DNA of 64,000 nt from Solirhodobacter olei. GTDB taxonomy: Bacteria > Pseudomonadota > Alphaproteobacteria > Rhodobacterales > Rhodobacteraceae. Position 1 is the first letter of the stretch. Each line of letters begins with the position of its first letter. Positions 8,272 through 16,692 of the stretch are shown in pieces. Both the position numbers and the translations under genes were made by a program. The notes under the pieces were generated by a model. It had not been told where the DNA came from, ran no database searches, and saw only the letters and a list, made by a program, of their open reading frames with translations. The stretch covers positions 1-64,000 of the forward strand of contig NZ_RRYH01000018.1 of the NCBI RefSeq assembly GCF_004010155.1. The letters run 5' to 3'.

Positions 8272-9810
8272 TTAGTCGGCGTCCATCGCCTCGGCCAGCT
8301 CGCCCTTGGCCCGCGCCATCCGCGCCTTCACGCGCTTGCCGACGACGATCGGCAGCAGGAAGCCCACCGCCGCCAGCACCCAGAGCGCGATCGCCAGCGG
8401 CGAATGCAGCAGCGCCCCCCAGTCGCCGTTGGAGATCGTCAGCGCCCGGCGCAGGTTGGCCTCCATCTGGTTGCCAAGCAGCACGCCCATGATCACCGGC
8501 ACCAGCGGCACGTCGAATTTCCTGAGCACCCAGCCGAGCATGCCGAAGACCACCATCTCGTAAAGATCGAAGGTGGAGCCGTTGATGCCGTAGATCCCAA
8601 CGAAGGAGATCATCGCGACGAGCGGCATCAGGAAGCGCGGCGGGATCAGCAGCACGCGGGCGAAGATGCCGACCAGTGGCAGGTTCATCGCGATCAGCAT
8701 CACGTTCGCCATAAAGAGCGCCGCGATCAGGCCCCAGACGACATCGGGGTGCTGCGCGAACAGCAGCGGCCCCGGCGTGATGTTGAGCGACAGGAGCACC
8801 GCCAGAAGAACCGCAGTCGTCCCCGAGCCCGGCACACCCAGCGCCAGCATCGGCACCAGCGCGCCCCCGGCCGCGGCATTGTTCCCCGCCTCGGGCGCCG
8901 CCACCCCCCGCGGATCGCCGGTCCCGAAGGTCTTGTCGCGGTTCGAGATGTTCTTCTCCGTCGCATAGGCCATGAAGGAGCCGAGCGAGGCCCCTGCCCC
9001 CGGCAGCACGCCCGCAACGAAGCCAATGACGGTCGAGCGCAGCATCGCCGGCGTGCAGTGTTTCAGCACCGCCCAGGAGGCGACCGGCCGGCCGATCGCG
9101 ACCTTGCCATGGACTTCGCCCTCTCCCCGGTGCTCGAGGAAGATCAGCACCTCGGAGAGCGCGAAAAGCCCGACGATGGCGACGAGGAAGTCGATCCCGT
9201 CATAAAGATGCACCGTCCCGAAGGAGAAGCGCGGCACCCCGGTCTGCCCGTCCACCCCGATCATCGCGATGCCGAGGCCGAGCGCGGCGGCGAAGGCTGC
9301 CTTGGCCTGGTTGGCAGAGGAGATCCCGCCCAGCGTCGCGAAGGCCAGCACATAAAGCGCGAAATACTCCGCCGGCCCGAAGAGCAGCGCGACCTTGACG
9401 AGCTGCGGCGCCAGGAACACCAGCCCCCAGGTCGCGATGAAAGAGCCCACGAAGGAGGCGATGCCCGAGATCGCCAACGCCTCGCCCGCCTTGCCCGCCC
9501 GGGCCATCGGATAGCCGTCGAGCGTGGTCATCACGGCAGGCTCGTCGCCGGGTATGTTTAGCAGGATCGAGCTGATCCGCCCGCCGTACATCGCCCCGTA
9601 ATAGACCGAGGTCAGCAGGATCAGCGCCGCCGTCGCGTCGAGCCCGAGCGAGAACGAGAGCGGGATCAGGATCGCCACCCCGTTCGAGGGGCCAAGCCCC
9701 GGCAGGGCGCCGATGACGGTGCCCAGAAGGCAGCCGATGAAGGCAAGGCCGAGGTTCTGGAAGGTCAGCGCGACCTCGAAGCCATGGCCGAGCGAGGAAA
9801 ACACGTCCAT
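8272..9810 (-). CDS. tctA: Tripartite tricarboxylate transporter permease TctA
   Basis: Large membrane subunit of a tripartite tricarboxylate transporter, 512 aa, with about twelve hydrophobic segments. The family signatures are visible: GALPGLGPSNGVAILIP near the N-terminus, YGAMYGGRISSILLNIPGD, and GVLPGAGASLGSFMAYATEK in the second half. It works with TctB and the periplasmic binding protein TctC to import citrate or other carboxylates by proton or sodium symport. It is the last gene of tctC-tctB-tctA; only three bases separate it from tctB, so translation is probably coupled. The exact substrate cannot be read from sequence. Confidence 0.95.
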   Translation of the reverse strand: MDVFSSLGHGFEVALTFQNLGLAFIGCLLGTVIGALPGLGPSNGVAILIPLSFSLGLDATAALILLTSVYYGAMYGGRISSILLNIPGDEPAVMTTLDGYPMARAGKAGEALAISGIASFVGSFIATWGLVFLAPQLVKVALLFGPAEYFALYVLAFATLGGISSANQAKAAFAAALGLGIAMIGVDGQTGVPRFSFGTVHLYDGIDFLVAIVGLFALSEVLIFLEHRGEGEVHGKVAIGRPVASWAVLKHCTPAMLRSTVIGFVAGVLPGAGASLGSFMAYATEKNISNRDKTFGTGDPRGVAAPEAGNNAAAGGALVPMLALGVPGSGTTAVLLAVLLSLNITPGPLLFAQHPDVVWGLIAALFMANVMLIAMNLPLVGIFARVLLIPPRFLMPLVAMISFVGIYGINGSTFDLYEMVVFGMLGWVLRKFDVPLVPVIMGVLLGNQMEANLRRALTISNGDWGALLHSPLAIALWVLAAVGFLLPIVVGKRVKARMARAKGELAEAMDAD

Positions 9811-9813
9811 GGC

Positions 9814-10245
9814 TCAGATCCCCAGGAATCCCTTGGCCAGCGTCAGGCCAAGCAGCAGGTGGAAGACGACGTAGATGCCAAGCGCGATGGCGATCCCCGC
9901 CAGCGCCGCCTGCAGCGCCGAGGCGCCGAGCCGCCAGGAGAAATAGGCAGAGGCCAGCGCAGTCGCGAAGACGAAGCCCAGATCCGGCAGCAGCATCGCA
10001 TAGGCCACCATGACGGCGACGGCGACGGCGATCTCAAGAAGCCGGCCGGCCGAGGGCCAGTGCGGCCGCGCATCGGGCCGCAGGATCACGGCAAGGCTCG
10101 CCAGCGCCAGAAGCCCGCCGATGATGAAGGGAAAGCCTTTCGGCCCGACCGGATCGGAGATGAAGCTCTCCTGGATCCGCGTGGCCTGCCAGATGTAGAA
10201 GGCGGCCAGCGCAAGGCCGACACCGCCGAGAGCGCGATCACCCAT
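9814..10245 (-). CDS. tctB: Tripartite tricarboxylate transporter small permease TctB
   Basis: Small integral membrane subunit of 143 aa with four hydrophobic segments, the size and topology expected for TctB. The motif DPVGPKGFPFIIGGLL just after the first helix is typical of the family. ATG 10245 follows GGGGGGAGGAAG, a strong ribosome site. It lies between tctC (70 bases upstream) and tctA (three bases downstream). TctB is required for transport but its exact role is unclear even in studied systems. Confidence 0.92.
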   Translation of the reverse strand: MGDRALGGVGLALAAFYIWQATRIQESFISDPVGPKGFPFIIGGLLALASLAVILRPDARPHWPSAGRLLEIAVAVAVMVAYAMLLPDLGFVFATALASAYFSWRLGASALQAALAGIAIALGIYVVFHLLLGLTLAKGFLGI

Positions 10246-10315
10246 AGTCTTCCTCCCCCCGGATGATGAGATGCGGGCGACAGGGCCGCCCGCATCCGAA
10301 GCCTGCGTGAACCGC

Positions 10316-11314
10316 TTACTTGATCAGGCCGATTTCCTTGGAAATCGTCTGGATGTCACTGATCGACTTCTTGACGAAGGCTTCGAACTGCGGCCCGTCG
10401 AGGTCGAGCGGCGCGAGCCCGTTCTGCTCCATGACCTTCTTCCACTCGGGCGAGGCATAGACCTTCTTCACCGAAGCGACCCAGAACTTGTAGGCGTCAT
10501 CCGACATCCCGCCCGGGGCGTAGAAGCCGCGCCAGTTGGCGCCGACAGCGTCGATCCCCTGCTCCTTGGCGGTCGGGAACGCGTGGAAGGCGCCCGGCAG
10601 GCGTTCCGGCGCCAGCACCGCGATCACCCGGATGTCGCCCGAGTCGACAAAACCCTTGGCTTCCGAGGCATCGCCCGTGAAGGCCTGCACCGAACCGGCG
10701 AGAAGCTGCGTGATCGCCTCGCCGCCGCCATCGAACGGAACGTACTTGATCGAGCGGAGGTTGTTGATCCCATCGGCTTTGGCCGCGATCAGCACCTTCA
10801 GGTGGTCCCAGCCGCCCACGGCCGAACCGCCCGCGATGGAGACCGAGGTCGGGTCCGCCTTGATCTTGGCGAAGAGCTCCGGCAGCGTCTTGATCGGCGA
10901 ATTCTTGGCGACGGCGATGACGCCGTAATCCGCGCCGATCGAGCCGACCCAGCGCATCTGCTCCATCGTGTTGCCCGGGAAGGCGCCGGTGGCAAGCCGG
11001 GTCGCCGTGGCAGAGGAGGCCGCGACGATCAGGTTGTTGTCCTTCGAACGCTTGGAGACGACCTCGGCATAGGCCACGCCGCCGCCGCCGCCGGCGAGGT
11101 TGGTCACCTGCATGGTGCCCGGGATGATCTTGAGGTCCTGCATCACCTTTCCGACCTGACGGCAGGTGAAGTCCCAGCCGCCGCCGGGCGCCGCAGGGGC
11201 GATGCATTCGGCGTTGCCGGGCTCGAACGCGGTCGAGGGGCCGGCGAGAAGCGCGCTGGCGGCAAACGCGAGCGCGAGGCCCCGGCCGAGGCCGGGAAGT
11301 CGGATATTGAGCAT
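10316..11314 (-). CDS. tctC: Periplasmic carboxylate-binding protein TctC
   Basis: Substrate-binding subunit of the tripartite tricarboxylate transporter, 332 aa. The N-terminus (MLNIRLPGLGRGLALAFAAS, then ALLAGPSTAF) is a clear signal peptide. The mature part begins ECIAPAAPGGGWDFTCRQVG, the TctC/BugT signature in which two loops hold the carboxylate through ordered water molecules. The frame stays open far upstream, but ATG 11314 is fixed by GGAGGAG nine bases away and by the signal peptide. In studied systems (TctC, BctC) the loaded binding protein also signals to the TctE/BctE kinase; the divergent TctD/TctE genes here fit that scheme. Confidence 0.94.
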   Translation of the reverse strand: MLNIRLPGLGRGLALAFAASALLAGPSTAFEPGNAECIAPAAPGGGWDFTCRQVGKVMQDLKIIPGTMQVTNLAGGGGGVAYAEVVSKRSKDNNLIVAASSATATRLATGAFPGNTMEQMRWVGSIGADYGVIAVAKNSPIKTLPELFAKIKADPTSVSIAGGSAVGGWDHLKVLIAAKADGINNLRSIKYVPFDGGGEAITQLLAGSVQAFTGDASEAKGFVDSGDIRVIAVLAPERLPGAFHAFPTAKEQGIDAVGANWRGFYAPGGMSDDAYKFWVASVKKVYASPEWKKVMEQNGLAPLDLDGPQFEAFVKKSISDIQTISKEIGLIK

Positions 11315-11384
11315 GTGTCTCCTCCAGGTCTTTCGGACCGGCCTTCTCCCTTGGGGGCCGGAATGGGGCCTTCTAGGCCGCGAG

Positions 11385-11402
11385 CCTGTCACGAACCTGT
11401 CA
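11385..11402 (+). promoter_or_regulatory. Head-to-tail CCTGTCA repeats at 11-bp spacing
   Basis: CCTGTCA occurs at 11385 and again at 11396, exactly 11 bases apart, between tctC and tctD. OmpR/PhoB-family regulators bind such direct repeats as tandem dimers. The repeat is about 70 bases upstream of tctC and 87 upstream of the response regulator start, so it is a natural candidate for the TctD site. Confidence 0.5.
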
Positions 11403-11488
11403 TCGCCGCCCTTCCGCAGCCCCCCTGCCCGCCCTATAGTCGCGGACCGGAAGAAGGCCGGCACAGCCGGCAGGGAGGAATTGGGCCG

Positions 11489-12160
11489 ATGCGGCTCCTG
11501 CTCGTCGAAGACACCGAGGACGTGGCCGAGGCCGTCGTCGCCGGCTTCGCCCGCCGCGGCGATGCGGTCGACCATGCCGGAACCGTGGCCGACGCGCGGG
11601 AGCTGATCGCGCTGCAGGACTATGACGCGGCGATCCTCGACATCGAGCTGCCCGACGGCACCGGGACAGAGATCCTGCGCGCGCTGCGCGCATCGGGCAA
11701 GCCGACGCCGGTGCTGATGCTGACCGCGCGGGCGAAGGTCGACGACCGGATCAGCGCGCTCGACAGCGGGGCGGATGACTATGTCGTCAAGCCCTTCGAT
11801 CTGCGCGAGATCGAGGCCCGCGTCCGCGCGCTGACCCGCCGCGCCGGGCCCGACCGCGCAGGGACGGTGGAAATCGGCAATGTCAGCTTCGACCCGGCCG
11901 CCTGCACGCTGTCCGTCGACGGCCGGGCGGTAGCGCTGACCCGGCGCGAATTCTCGCTGTTCGAGACGCTCTTGGCGAACCGCGGCCGGGTGATCCCGAA
12001 GGAGCGCATCCTCGAACGCATGTATGCCTTCAACGATGAGCCAGTCGGGACCAATGCGGTCGAGCTTTACATCGCCAGGCTCCGCCGCAAGCTCGAGGGA
12101 TCGAGCCTCGCCATCAGGACCCTCCGCGGCCTCGGCTACCAGCTTGTCACCGATCCCTGA
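11489..12160 (+). CDS. tctD: Response regulator of OmpR family, TctD-like
   Basis: A 223-aa OmpR/PhoB-type regulator. The receiver domain (about 1-115) has the acidic pocket (VEDTED), phosphoacceptor D51 (AILDIELPDG), the conserved Thr (LMLTARAK) and Lys (YVVKPFDL). The C-terminal winged helix (about 125-223) carries ALTRREFSLFETLLANRGRV and AVELYIARLRRKLE. ATG 11489 is preceded by GGGAGGAA. It is divergent from tctCBA and overlaps the kinase gene at its 3' end. By position it should control the transporter, and the 11-bp repeats upstream support that. TctD regulators usually activate tct genes when citrate or a related acid is present. Confidence 0.9.
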   Translation: MRLLLVEDTEDVAEAVVAGFARRGDAVDHAGTVADARELIALQDYDAAILDIELPDGTGTEILRALRASGKPTPVLMLTARAKVDDRISALDSGADDYVVKPFDLREIEARVRALTRRAGPDRAGTVEIGNVSFDPAACTLSVDGRAVALTRREFSLFETLLANRGRVIPKERILERMYAFNDEPVGTNAVELYIARLRRKLEGSSLAIRTLRGLGYQLVTDP

Positions 12161-13529
12161 TCCCGCGCCCCGCGCGCTCTCGCTGGCCGCCCGCCTCGCC
12201 GCCACGCTCGCGGCGGTGCTGGCGCTCGGCGGTCTGGCAGTGGCGCTCGCCGCCTTCGCCTATGGCCGCCATGCCGCGCAGGAAAGCTACGACCGGCTGC
12301 TGATCGGCGCGGCGAACCAGATCGCGGGTTCGATCACCATCCGCGACGGCGCGCCGCTGGTGGAACTGCCGGTGGCGGCGTTCCAGCTGCTCTCGCTCGC
12401 GCCACAGGACCGGATCACCTACGCAGTCTTCGGCCCGGACGGTGCGGTGATCACCGGCTATGACAGCGTAAGGTCGCCGCCGAAGGGCGAGACCTTCTAC
12501 AATGGCCGCTTCACCGGAGAGCCGATCCGCCTCGTCCAGGTCCACCGCCGCTTCGCGGAGCGGCATTTTTCCGGCACCGTCACCGTCGTCGTCGGCCAGA
12601 CGACCCGGTCGCGGGCCGAGCTTGCGTGGCAGATCACCCGCGGCGCGCTGACCGCGGCGGGGCTGGCCTGGCTGGTGATCTGCCTGCTCGCGGTCTTCGC
12701 CGTGCGCTCCTCGCTGCGCCCCCTGCGGCGGATCGAGCGCGCCCTCGGCGCCCGCGCGGCGCAGGACCTGACGCCGATTTCCGTCGCCGTCCCGGCGGAG
12801 ATCGGCAGCCTCGTTGCCACCCTCAACCGCTTCATCGCCCGGCTTGACCGGCAGGTGGCGACGATGCGCACGCTGATCGCCGACACCTCGCACCAGCTCC
12901 GCACGCCCATAGCCGCGCTACGGGTGCAGGCGGAACTGGCGGCGGAGGAACAGGACCCCGACCGGCTGCGCGGCATCCTGGCCCGGATCCACGACCGCGC
13001 CGCGGGCCTCGGCCGTCTGACCGACCAGCTTCTGAACCACGCGCTGATCATCCACCGCGCCGATGCCGCCGCACTCGACCGGATCGACCTGCGCACCGTC
13101 GCGATCCGCGCCGCGGAGGAGACCGACCACGACCTCTTCTCCACCGGCGCGGAGCTGGAACTGGACTTGCCGGAGGAGGCTGTGCCCTGCCTCGGCGACA
13201 CTCTCTCGCTTGTCGAGGCTACCAAGAACCTCGCCGGCAACGCCCTGCGCTACGGCCGCGCGCCGGTGCGGCTTTTCGTGCGGGCGACGCCCGCGGGACC
13301 GGAGATCGGCACGGCCGACCGCGGCCCCGGCATCCCCGAGGCGCATTGGCCCGACGCGGCAACCCGCTACGCCCGCAAGACCGGCGTCTCGCCGAAGAGC
13401 GCCGGCCTTGGCCTTGCCATCGCAGCCGCCGTGGCGCGCGCCCACGGCGGCACGCTTGCCTTCGCGCGCCCCGCAGCGGGCGGGTTCGAGGCGGCGATCC
13501 TCCTGCCCCCGCCGGGGGGCCGCCGATGA
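12144..13529 (+). CDS. tctE: Sensor histidine kinase, TctE-like
   Basis: Membrane kinase of 461 aa. Two hydrophobic segments (about 13-35 and 168-190) flank a periplasmic TctE_N-type domain (DRLLIGAANQIAGSITIRDG). A HAMP linker follows, then the dimerisation box with the phosphorylated His (DTSHQLRTPIAALR) and the ATPase with N box (EATKNLAGNALRYG) and G box (ADRGPGIPE). No ATG fits. TTG 12144, inside the last codons of the response regulator gene, gives a sensible N-terminus (SPIPDPAPRALSLAARLAAT); frames starting at 12024 would add residues lacking protein character. The 17-base overlap with tctD and 4-base overlap with the next gene suggest tight co-translation. Confidence 0.88.
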   Translation: MSPIPDPAPRALSLAARLAATLAAVLALGGLAVALAAFAYGRHAAQESYDRLLIGAANQIAGSITIRDGAPLVELPVAAFQLLSLAPQDRITYAVFGPDGAVITGYDSVRSPPKGETFYNGRFTGEPIRLVQVHRRFAERHFSGTVTVVVGQTTRSRAELAWQITRGALTAAGLAWLVICLLAVFAVRSSLRPLRRIERALGARAAQDLTPISVAVPAEIGSLVATLNRFIARLDRQVATMRTLIADTSHQLRTPIAALRVQAELAAEEQDPDRLRGILARIHDRAAGLGRLTDQLLNHALIIHRADAAALDRIDLRTVAIRAAEETDHDLFSTGAELELDLPEEAVPCLGDTLSLVEATKNLAGNALRYGRAPVRLFVRATPAGPEIGTADRGPGIPEAHWPDAATRYARKTGVSPKSAGLGLAIAAAVARAHGGTLAFARPAAGGFEAAILLPPPGGRR

Positions 13530-14620
13530 TCCGCGCACTTGTCCTGCTCCTCGCCCTCCTCGCCGCCCAGCCGGCCGCCGCCGCACCGCTGGCGCCGGAG
13601 GCCACGGCCCATTACGGCCCGACAACGGCACCGCTGCGCAGCCTGCTGGTGCGCGGCACCACCGATATCGCGCTTTTTGCCCCGGTCCTGCGCGCCTTCG
13701 CCGAGGCCAACCCCGGCATGGCCGTCGGCTATGAGCAATGGGGGTCGAACCCACTTTACGAGGCCGCCGCGAAAGCCTGCACCGGGCGTTTCCCGGTGGC
13801 CGACCTGATCATCTCCTCCGCCGTCGACCAGCAGGTGAAGCTGGTCAACGACGGCTGCAGCCAGCCCCACCACTCCGCCGCCGTCGCCGCCCTGCCGGAC
13901 GACCTGATCTGGCGCGACGAGGTCTTCGGGATCACCCGCGAACCGGCGGTGATGGTCTACAACCGCACGCTGGTGCCGCCCGGAGAGGCGCCGCACAGCC
14001 GCTTCGATCTGCTGGACCTCCTGCGCCCGGAGCACAGCCGCTATGCCGGGCGCGTGGCAACCTATGACATCGAGGCCTCGGGACTCGGTTATCTCTTCGC
14101 CTTCGCCGATTCCGAGCAGGCCACCACCTTCGGCCAGCTCATCGAGGCCTTCGGGCGGACCCGTGCGGTGGCCACCTGCTGCTCGGCCGAGATCATCGAC
14201 GGCGTGATCTCGGGCCGCTACCTGATCGCCTATAACGTGCTCGGCTCCTATGCGCTGGAACGCGCGGCGCACAATCCCGAGCTGGTGGTGGTGGCGCCCG
14301 AGGATTACACGCTGATGCTGTCACGCGCGGCGCTGATCCCGTCGCGGGCGAAGGATCCGGCCGGCGCGGGGCGGCTGGTGGATTTCCTGCTGTCGCCCGC
14401 CGGCCGCAGGGCGCTCTCCGCCACCCACCTGATCGTCAGCCCGTCCGAGATCTACGCCACCCAAGCCGGTGGCGACGGCGGCACCGGCACCTCGCTTCTC
14501 AGGCCGATCCCGCTTTCACCGGTCCTTCTGGTTGGTCTCGACCGCCAGCGCCGGGCACAGTTCATCGCTCTCTGGCGCAAGACCTTCGGAGAGGACAAGA
14601 CCACCTTCGTAGAGAAATAG
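13526..14620 (+). CDS. Orphan periplasmic solute-binding protein coupled to the TctDE pair
   Basis: Secreted 364-aa protein with signal peptide MIRALVLLLALLAAQPAAAA. The rest resembles family-1 extracellular solute-binding proteins of the iron/phosphoglycerate type (GTTDIALFAPVLRAFAEANP; GITREPAVMVYNRTLVPP; DIEASGLGYLFAFADSEQ). No ABC permease or ATPase lies near. Its ATG overlaps the kinase stop by four bases, so it is made with the kinase. In the Salmonella Pgt system a similar periplasmic protein (PgtC) helps the sensor; here the likely role is ligand presentation to TctE, which is inference. A pair of adjacent cysteines (ATCCSAE) is a local oddity. It ends nine bases from the convergent DUF2478 gene. 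Confidence 0.82.
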   Translation: MIRALVLLLALLAAQPAAAAPLAPEATAHYGPTTAPLRSLLVRGTTDIALFAPVLRAFAEANPGMAVGYEQWGSNPLYEAAAKACTGRFPVADLIISSAVDQQVKLVNDGCSQPHHSAAVAALPDDLIWRDEVFGITREPAVMVYNRTLVPPGEAPHSRFDLLDLLRPEHSRYAGRVATYDIEASGLGYLFAFADSEQATTFGQLIEAFGRTRAVATCCSAEIIDGVISGRYLIAYNVLGSYALERAAHNPELVVVAPEDYTLMLSRAALIPSRAKDPAGAGRLVDFLLSPAGRRALSATHLIVSPSEIYATQAGGDGGTGTSLLRPIPLSPVLLVGLDRQRRAQFIALWRKTFGEDKTTFVEK

Positions 14621-14629
14621 CCCCCGCCC

Positions 14630-15160
14630 TCAGGCGGCAGTCCGCGCGGCGCCGATCGCGCGCCGCGCCCAGGTGAGGATCGCCTCCGGCTCCGCCGCCA
14701 CCCGCTCGGTCCCACCGGTGAAATCGTCCCAGGCTGCCGCGTAGTCGTCCTTCAGCAGGGCGAGCACCGGAACGCCCCGGAGCGCCGCCTTCTCCAGCGC
14801 CGCGCGCAGGCCGCCGCCCTCCGCCTCGCCCCGCCCAAAGCGGTTGAGGATCAAAAGATCCACCGGCCCATCGAGCGCGGCGAGAAGCCCCGCCGCGACC
14901 TCCGCCAGGGCCGAGGGGTCGAGCGCGCAGGCCGTCGCCCCCGCGCCCAGATCCTGGGTGATCGCGCGCCGGGCGCCGGTCGTCACGTCCTCGACCAGCG
15001 TGACGTCACGCGCGCGCCCCGGCTCCGCCCGCTGAACATGACCGCATGGGCGAAAGCCTTCGGCCCTCAGCCGCGCCGCGGCCTCGGCCAGCGCGTCATC
15101 GGCCGCGCCGCCCCCAAGGCAGCGGATCGCGGCGATGAAGGGCGCGGCGTCCTGCGTCAT
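14630..15160 (-). CDS. DUF2478 family protein, possible nucleotide-binding
   Basis: A 176-aa soluble protein that resembles DUF2478, a family often found near molybdate transport and molybdoenzyme genes. Features in line with a P-loop-like fold are the strand LIAL at FIAAIRCL, the segment LLILNRFGRGEAEGGGLR and the terminal VPVLALLKDDYAAAW with a Trp-Asp-Asp-Phe. The classic Walker A Lys is not visible in the N-terminal loop (GGGAADDAL), so NTPase activity is doubtful. Its ATG overlaps the stop of the guanylyltransferase gene by four bases, so the two are co-translated although their roles seem unrelated. Confidence 0.7.
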   Translation of the reverse strand: MTQDAAPFIAAIRCLGGGAADDALAEAAARLRAEGFRPCGHVQRAEPGRARDVTLVEDVTTGARRAITQDLGAGATACALDPSALAEVAAGLLAALDGPVDLLILNRFGRGEAEGGGLRAALEKAALRGVPVLALLKDDYAAAWDDFTGGTERVAAEPEAILTWARRAIGAARTAA

Positions 15161-16572
15161 GTGCGGCTATAGGCGTCCTCGTAGCGCACGATGTCGTCCT
15201 CGCCGAGGTAGCTGCCGGTCTGCACCTCGATCAGCACCATCGGCACCTTTCCCGGGTTCTCCATCCGGTGGACGGCGCCGAGCGGGATGTAGACGGACTG
15301 GTTTTCGCCCACGAGCTGCTTCTTGTCGTCGATGGTGACCAGCGCGGTGCCCTCCACCACGATCCAGTGCTCGGAGCGATGCACGTGGCTCTGCAGCGAA
15401 AGCGAGGCGCCCGGCGTGACCACGATCCGCTTGACCTGGAATCGCGACCCGATGACGAGGCTTTCGAACCAGCCCCAGGGGCGGTGGTCGCGCGGCAGGG
15501 TTTCGGCCTGTTTCGCGCCCTTCTTCTTCAGTGCCGCCACCGCGCGCCGCACCTCCTGCGCGCGCGACATGTCGGCGACCAAGACCGCATCGGGCATGGC
15601 GATGGCGACGATATTGTCGAGCCCGATGCCGACGATCTCCTGCGCCGCGGATTCGGACCGCAGCAGCGTGTTCTGACAATCGAGCGCCACCGCGGCGCCA
15701 TTGGTGACAACGCCCTGCGCATCGGGTCCCGCCTCGCGCCAGACCGCGTCCCAGCCGCCGAGATCGGACCATGCGCCCTCGAAGGGCAGTACCGAGAGGT
15801 TTGCCGCCCGCTCCATCACCGCGTAGTCGATGGAGAGGTCGGGCAGCGTCGCCCAGGGATCCTTGGCGAGCCTGAGGAAGCCGAGGTCGGCCCTGGCCTC
15901 ATCTACCGCCGCCTCGACGGGAGCGAGGAATTCCGGCGCATGTTCGGCAAAGGCCGCCCGTATGGTCGAGGCCTTGAAAAGGAAGATCCCGGCATTCCAG
16001 AGGTAGCGGCCCTCGGCCAGCATCTCCACCGCCCTCGCCTCGCCGGGCTTCTCGACAAAACGGCTCAGCGGCACCGCCTCCCCGCCCGTCGGCGCCTCGG
16101 ACAGTTCCAGATAGCCATAGCCCGTCTCCGGCCGGTCGGGACGAATGCCGAATGTGACGATGCGCCCGGCCTCGGCCGCCGGCACGGCGGCGGCGACGGC
16201 GGCGCGGAAGGCCGCGGCATCGGGGATCACATGGTCGGAGGGGGCGACGAGGATCATCGCCTCGGGATCCTTCGCGCCGAGGTGGACCGCGGCGGCCAGA
16301 ACGGCGGGCGCGGTGTTCTTGGGCTCCGGTTCGATCAGCACCGCGCCCGGGTCGATCCCGGCCTCGGCCATCTGCTCGGTCACGATGAAGCGGAAATCGG
16401 CGCTGGTGATCACCGCCGGCGGCTCGAATTCCTCTCCCGACAGGCGGCGGGCGGAGGCCTGGAACAGGCTCTCCTCGCCGGTCAGTGCGGCGAATTGCTT
16501 GGGATAGCTCTTGCGCGACAGCGGCCAGAGCCGGGTACCGGAGCCGCCGCAGAGGAGGACGGGATAAATCAT
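15157..16572 (-). CDS. manC: Mannose-1-phosphate guanylyltransferase / mannose-6-phosphate isomerase
   Basis: Bifunctional enzyme of GDP-mannose synthesis, 471 aa. The N-terminal nucleotidyltransferase has LCGGSGTRLWPLSRKSYPKQF with the GGxGxRLWPLS signature and the FVEKP motif. The C-terminal cupin (about 340-470), the type II isomerase domain, has RPWGWFESL, GASLSLQSHVHRSEHWIVVEG and IPLGAVHRMENPG. It supplies GDP-mannose for capsule or exopolysaccharide. ATG 16572 (MIYPVLLCGG) was chosen because the nucleotide loop must be close to the N-terminus; a frame open to 16662 adds a non-conserved piece. No other polysaccharide genes are in the window. Confidence 0.95.
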   Translation of the reverse strand: MIYPVLLCGGSGTRLWPLSRKSYPKQFAALTGEESLFQASARRLSGEEFEPPAVITSADFRFIVTEQMAEAGIDPGAVLIEPEPKNTAPAVLAAAVHLGAKDPEAMILVAPSDHVIPDAAAFRAAVAAAVPAAEAGRIVTFGIRPDRPETGYGYLELSEAPTGGEAVPLSRFVEKPGEARAVEMLAEGRYLWNAGIFLFKASTIRAAFAEHAPEFLAPVEAAVDEARADLGFLRLAKDPWATLPDLSIDYAVMERAANLSVLPFEGAWSDLGGWDAVWREAGPDAQGVVTNGAAVALDCQNTLLRSESAAQEIVGIGLDNIVAIAMPDAVLVADMSRAQEVRRAVAALKKKGAKQAETLPRDHRPWGWFESLVIGSRFQVKRIVVTPGASLSLQSHVHRSEHWIVVEGTALVTIDDKKQLVGENQSVYIPLGAVHRMENPGKVPMVLIEVQTGSYLGEDDIVRYEDAYSRT

Positions 16573-16692
16573 CGAACGAACCTTTCCGTTTTGGAAATCG
16601 GAATTGGCAGAAGGTCTAACGCCTTGCGTCCTGCGAGAGAACCCCCGGCACGGGATCGTCACGCCCTTACACGCGGATCGCCGCCGGGCCGC

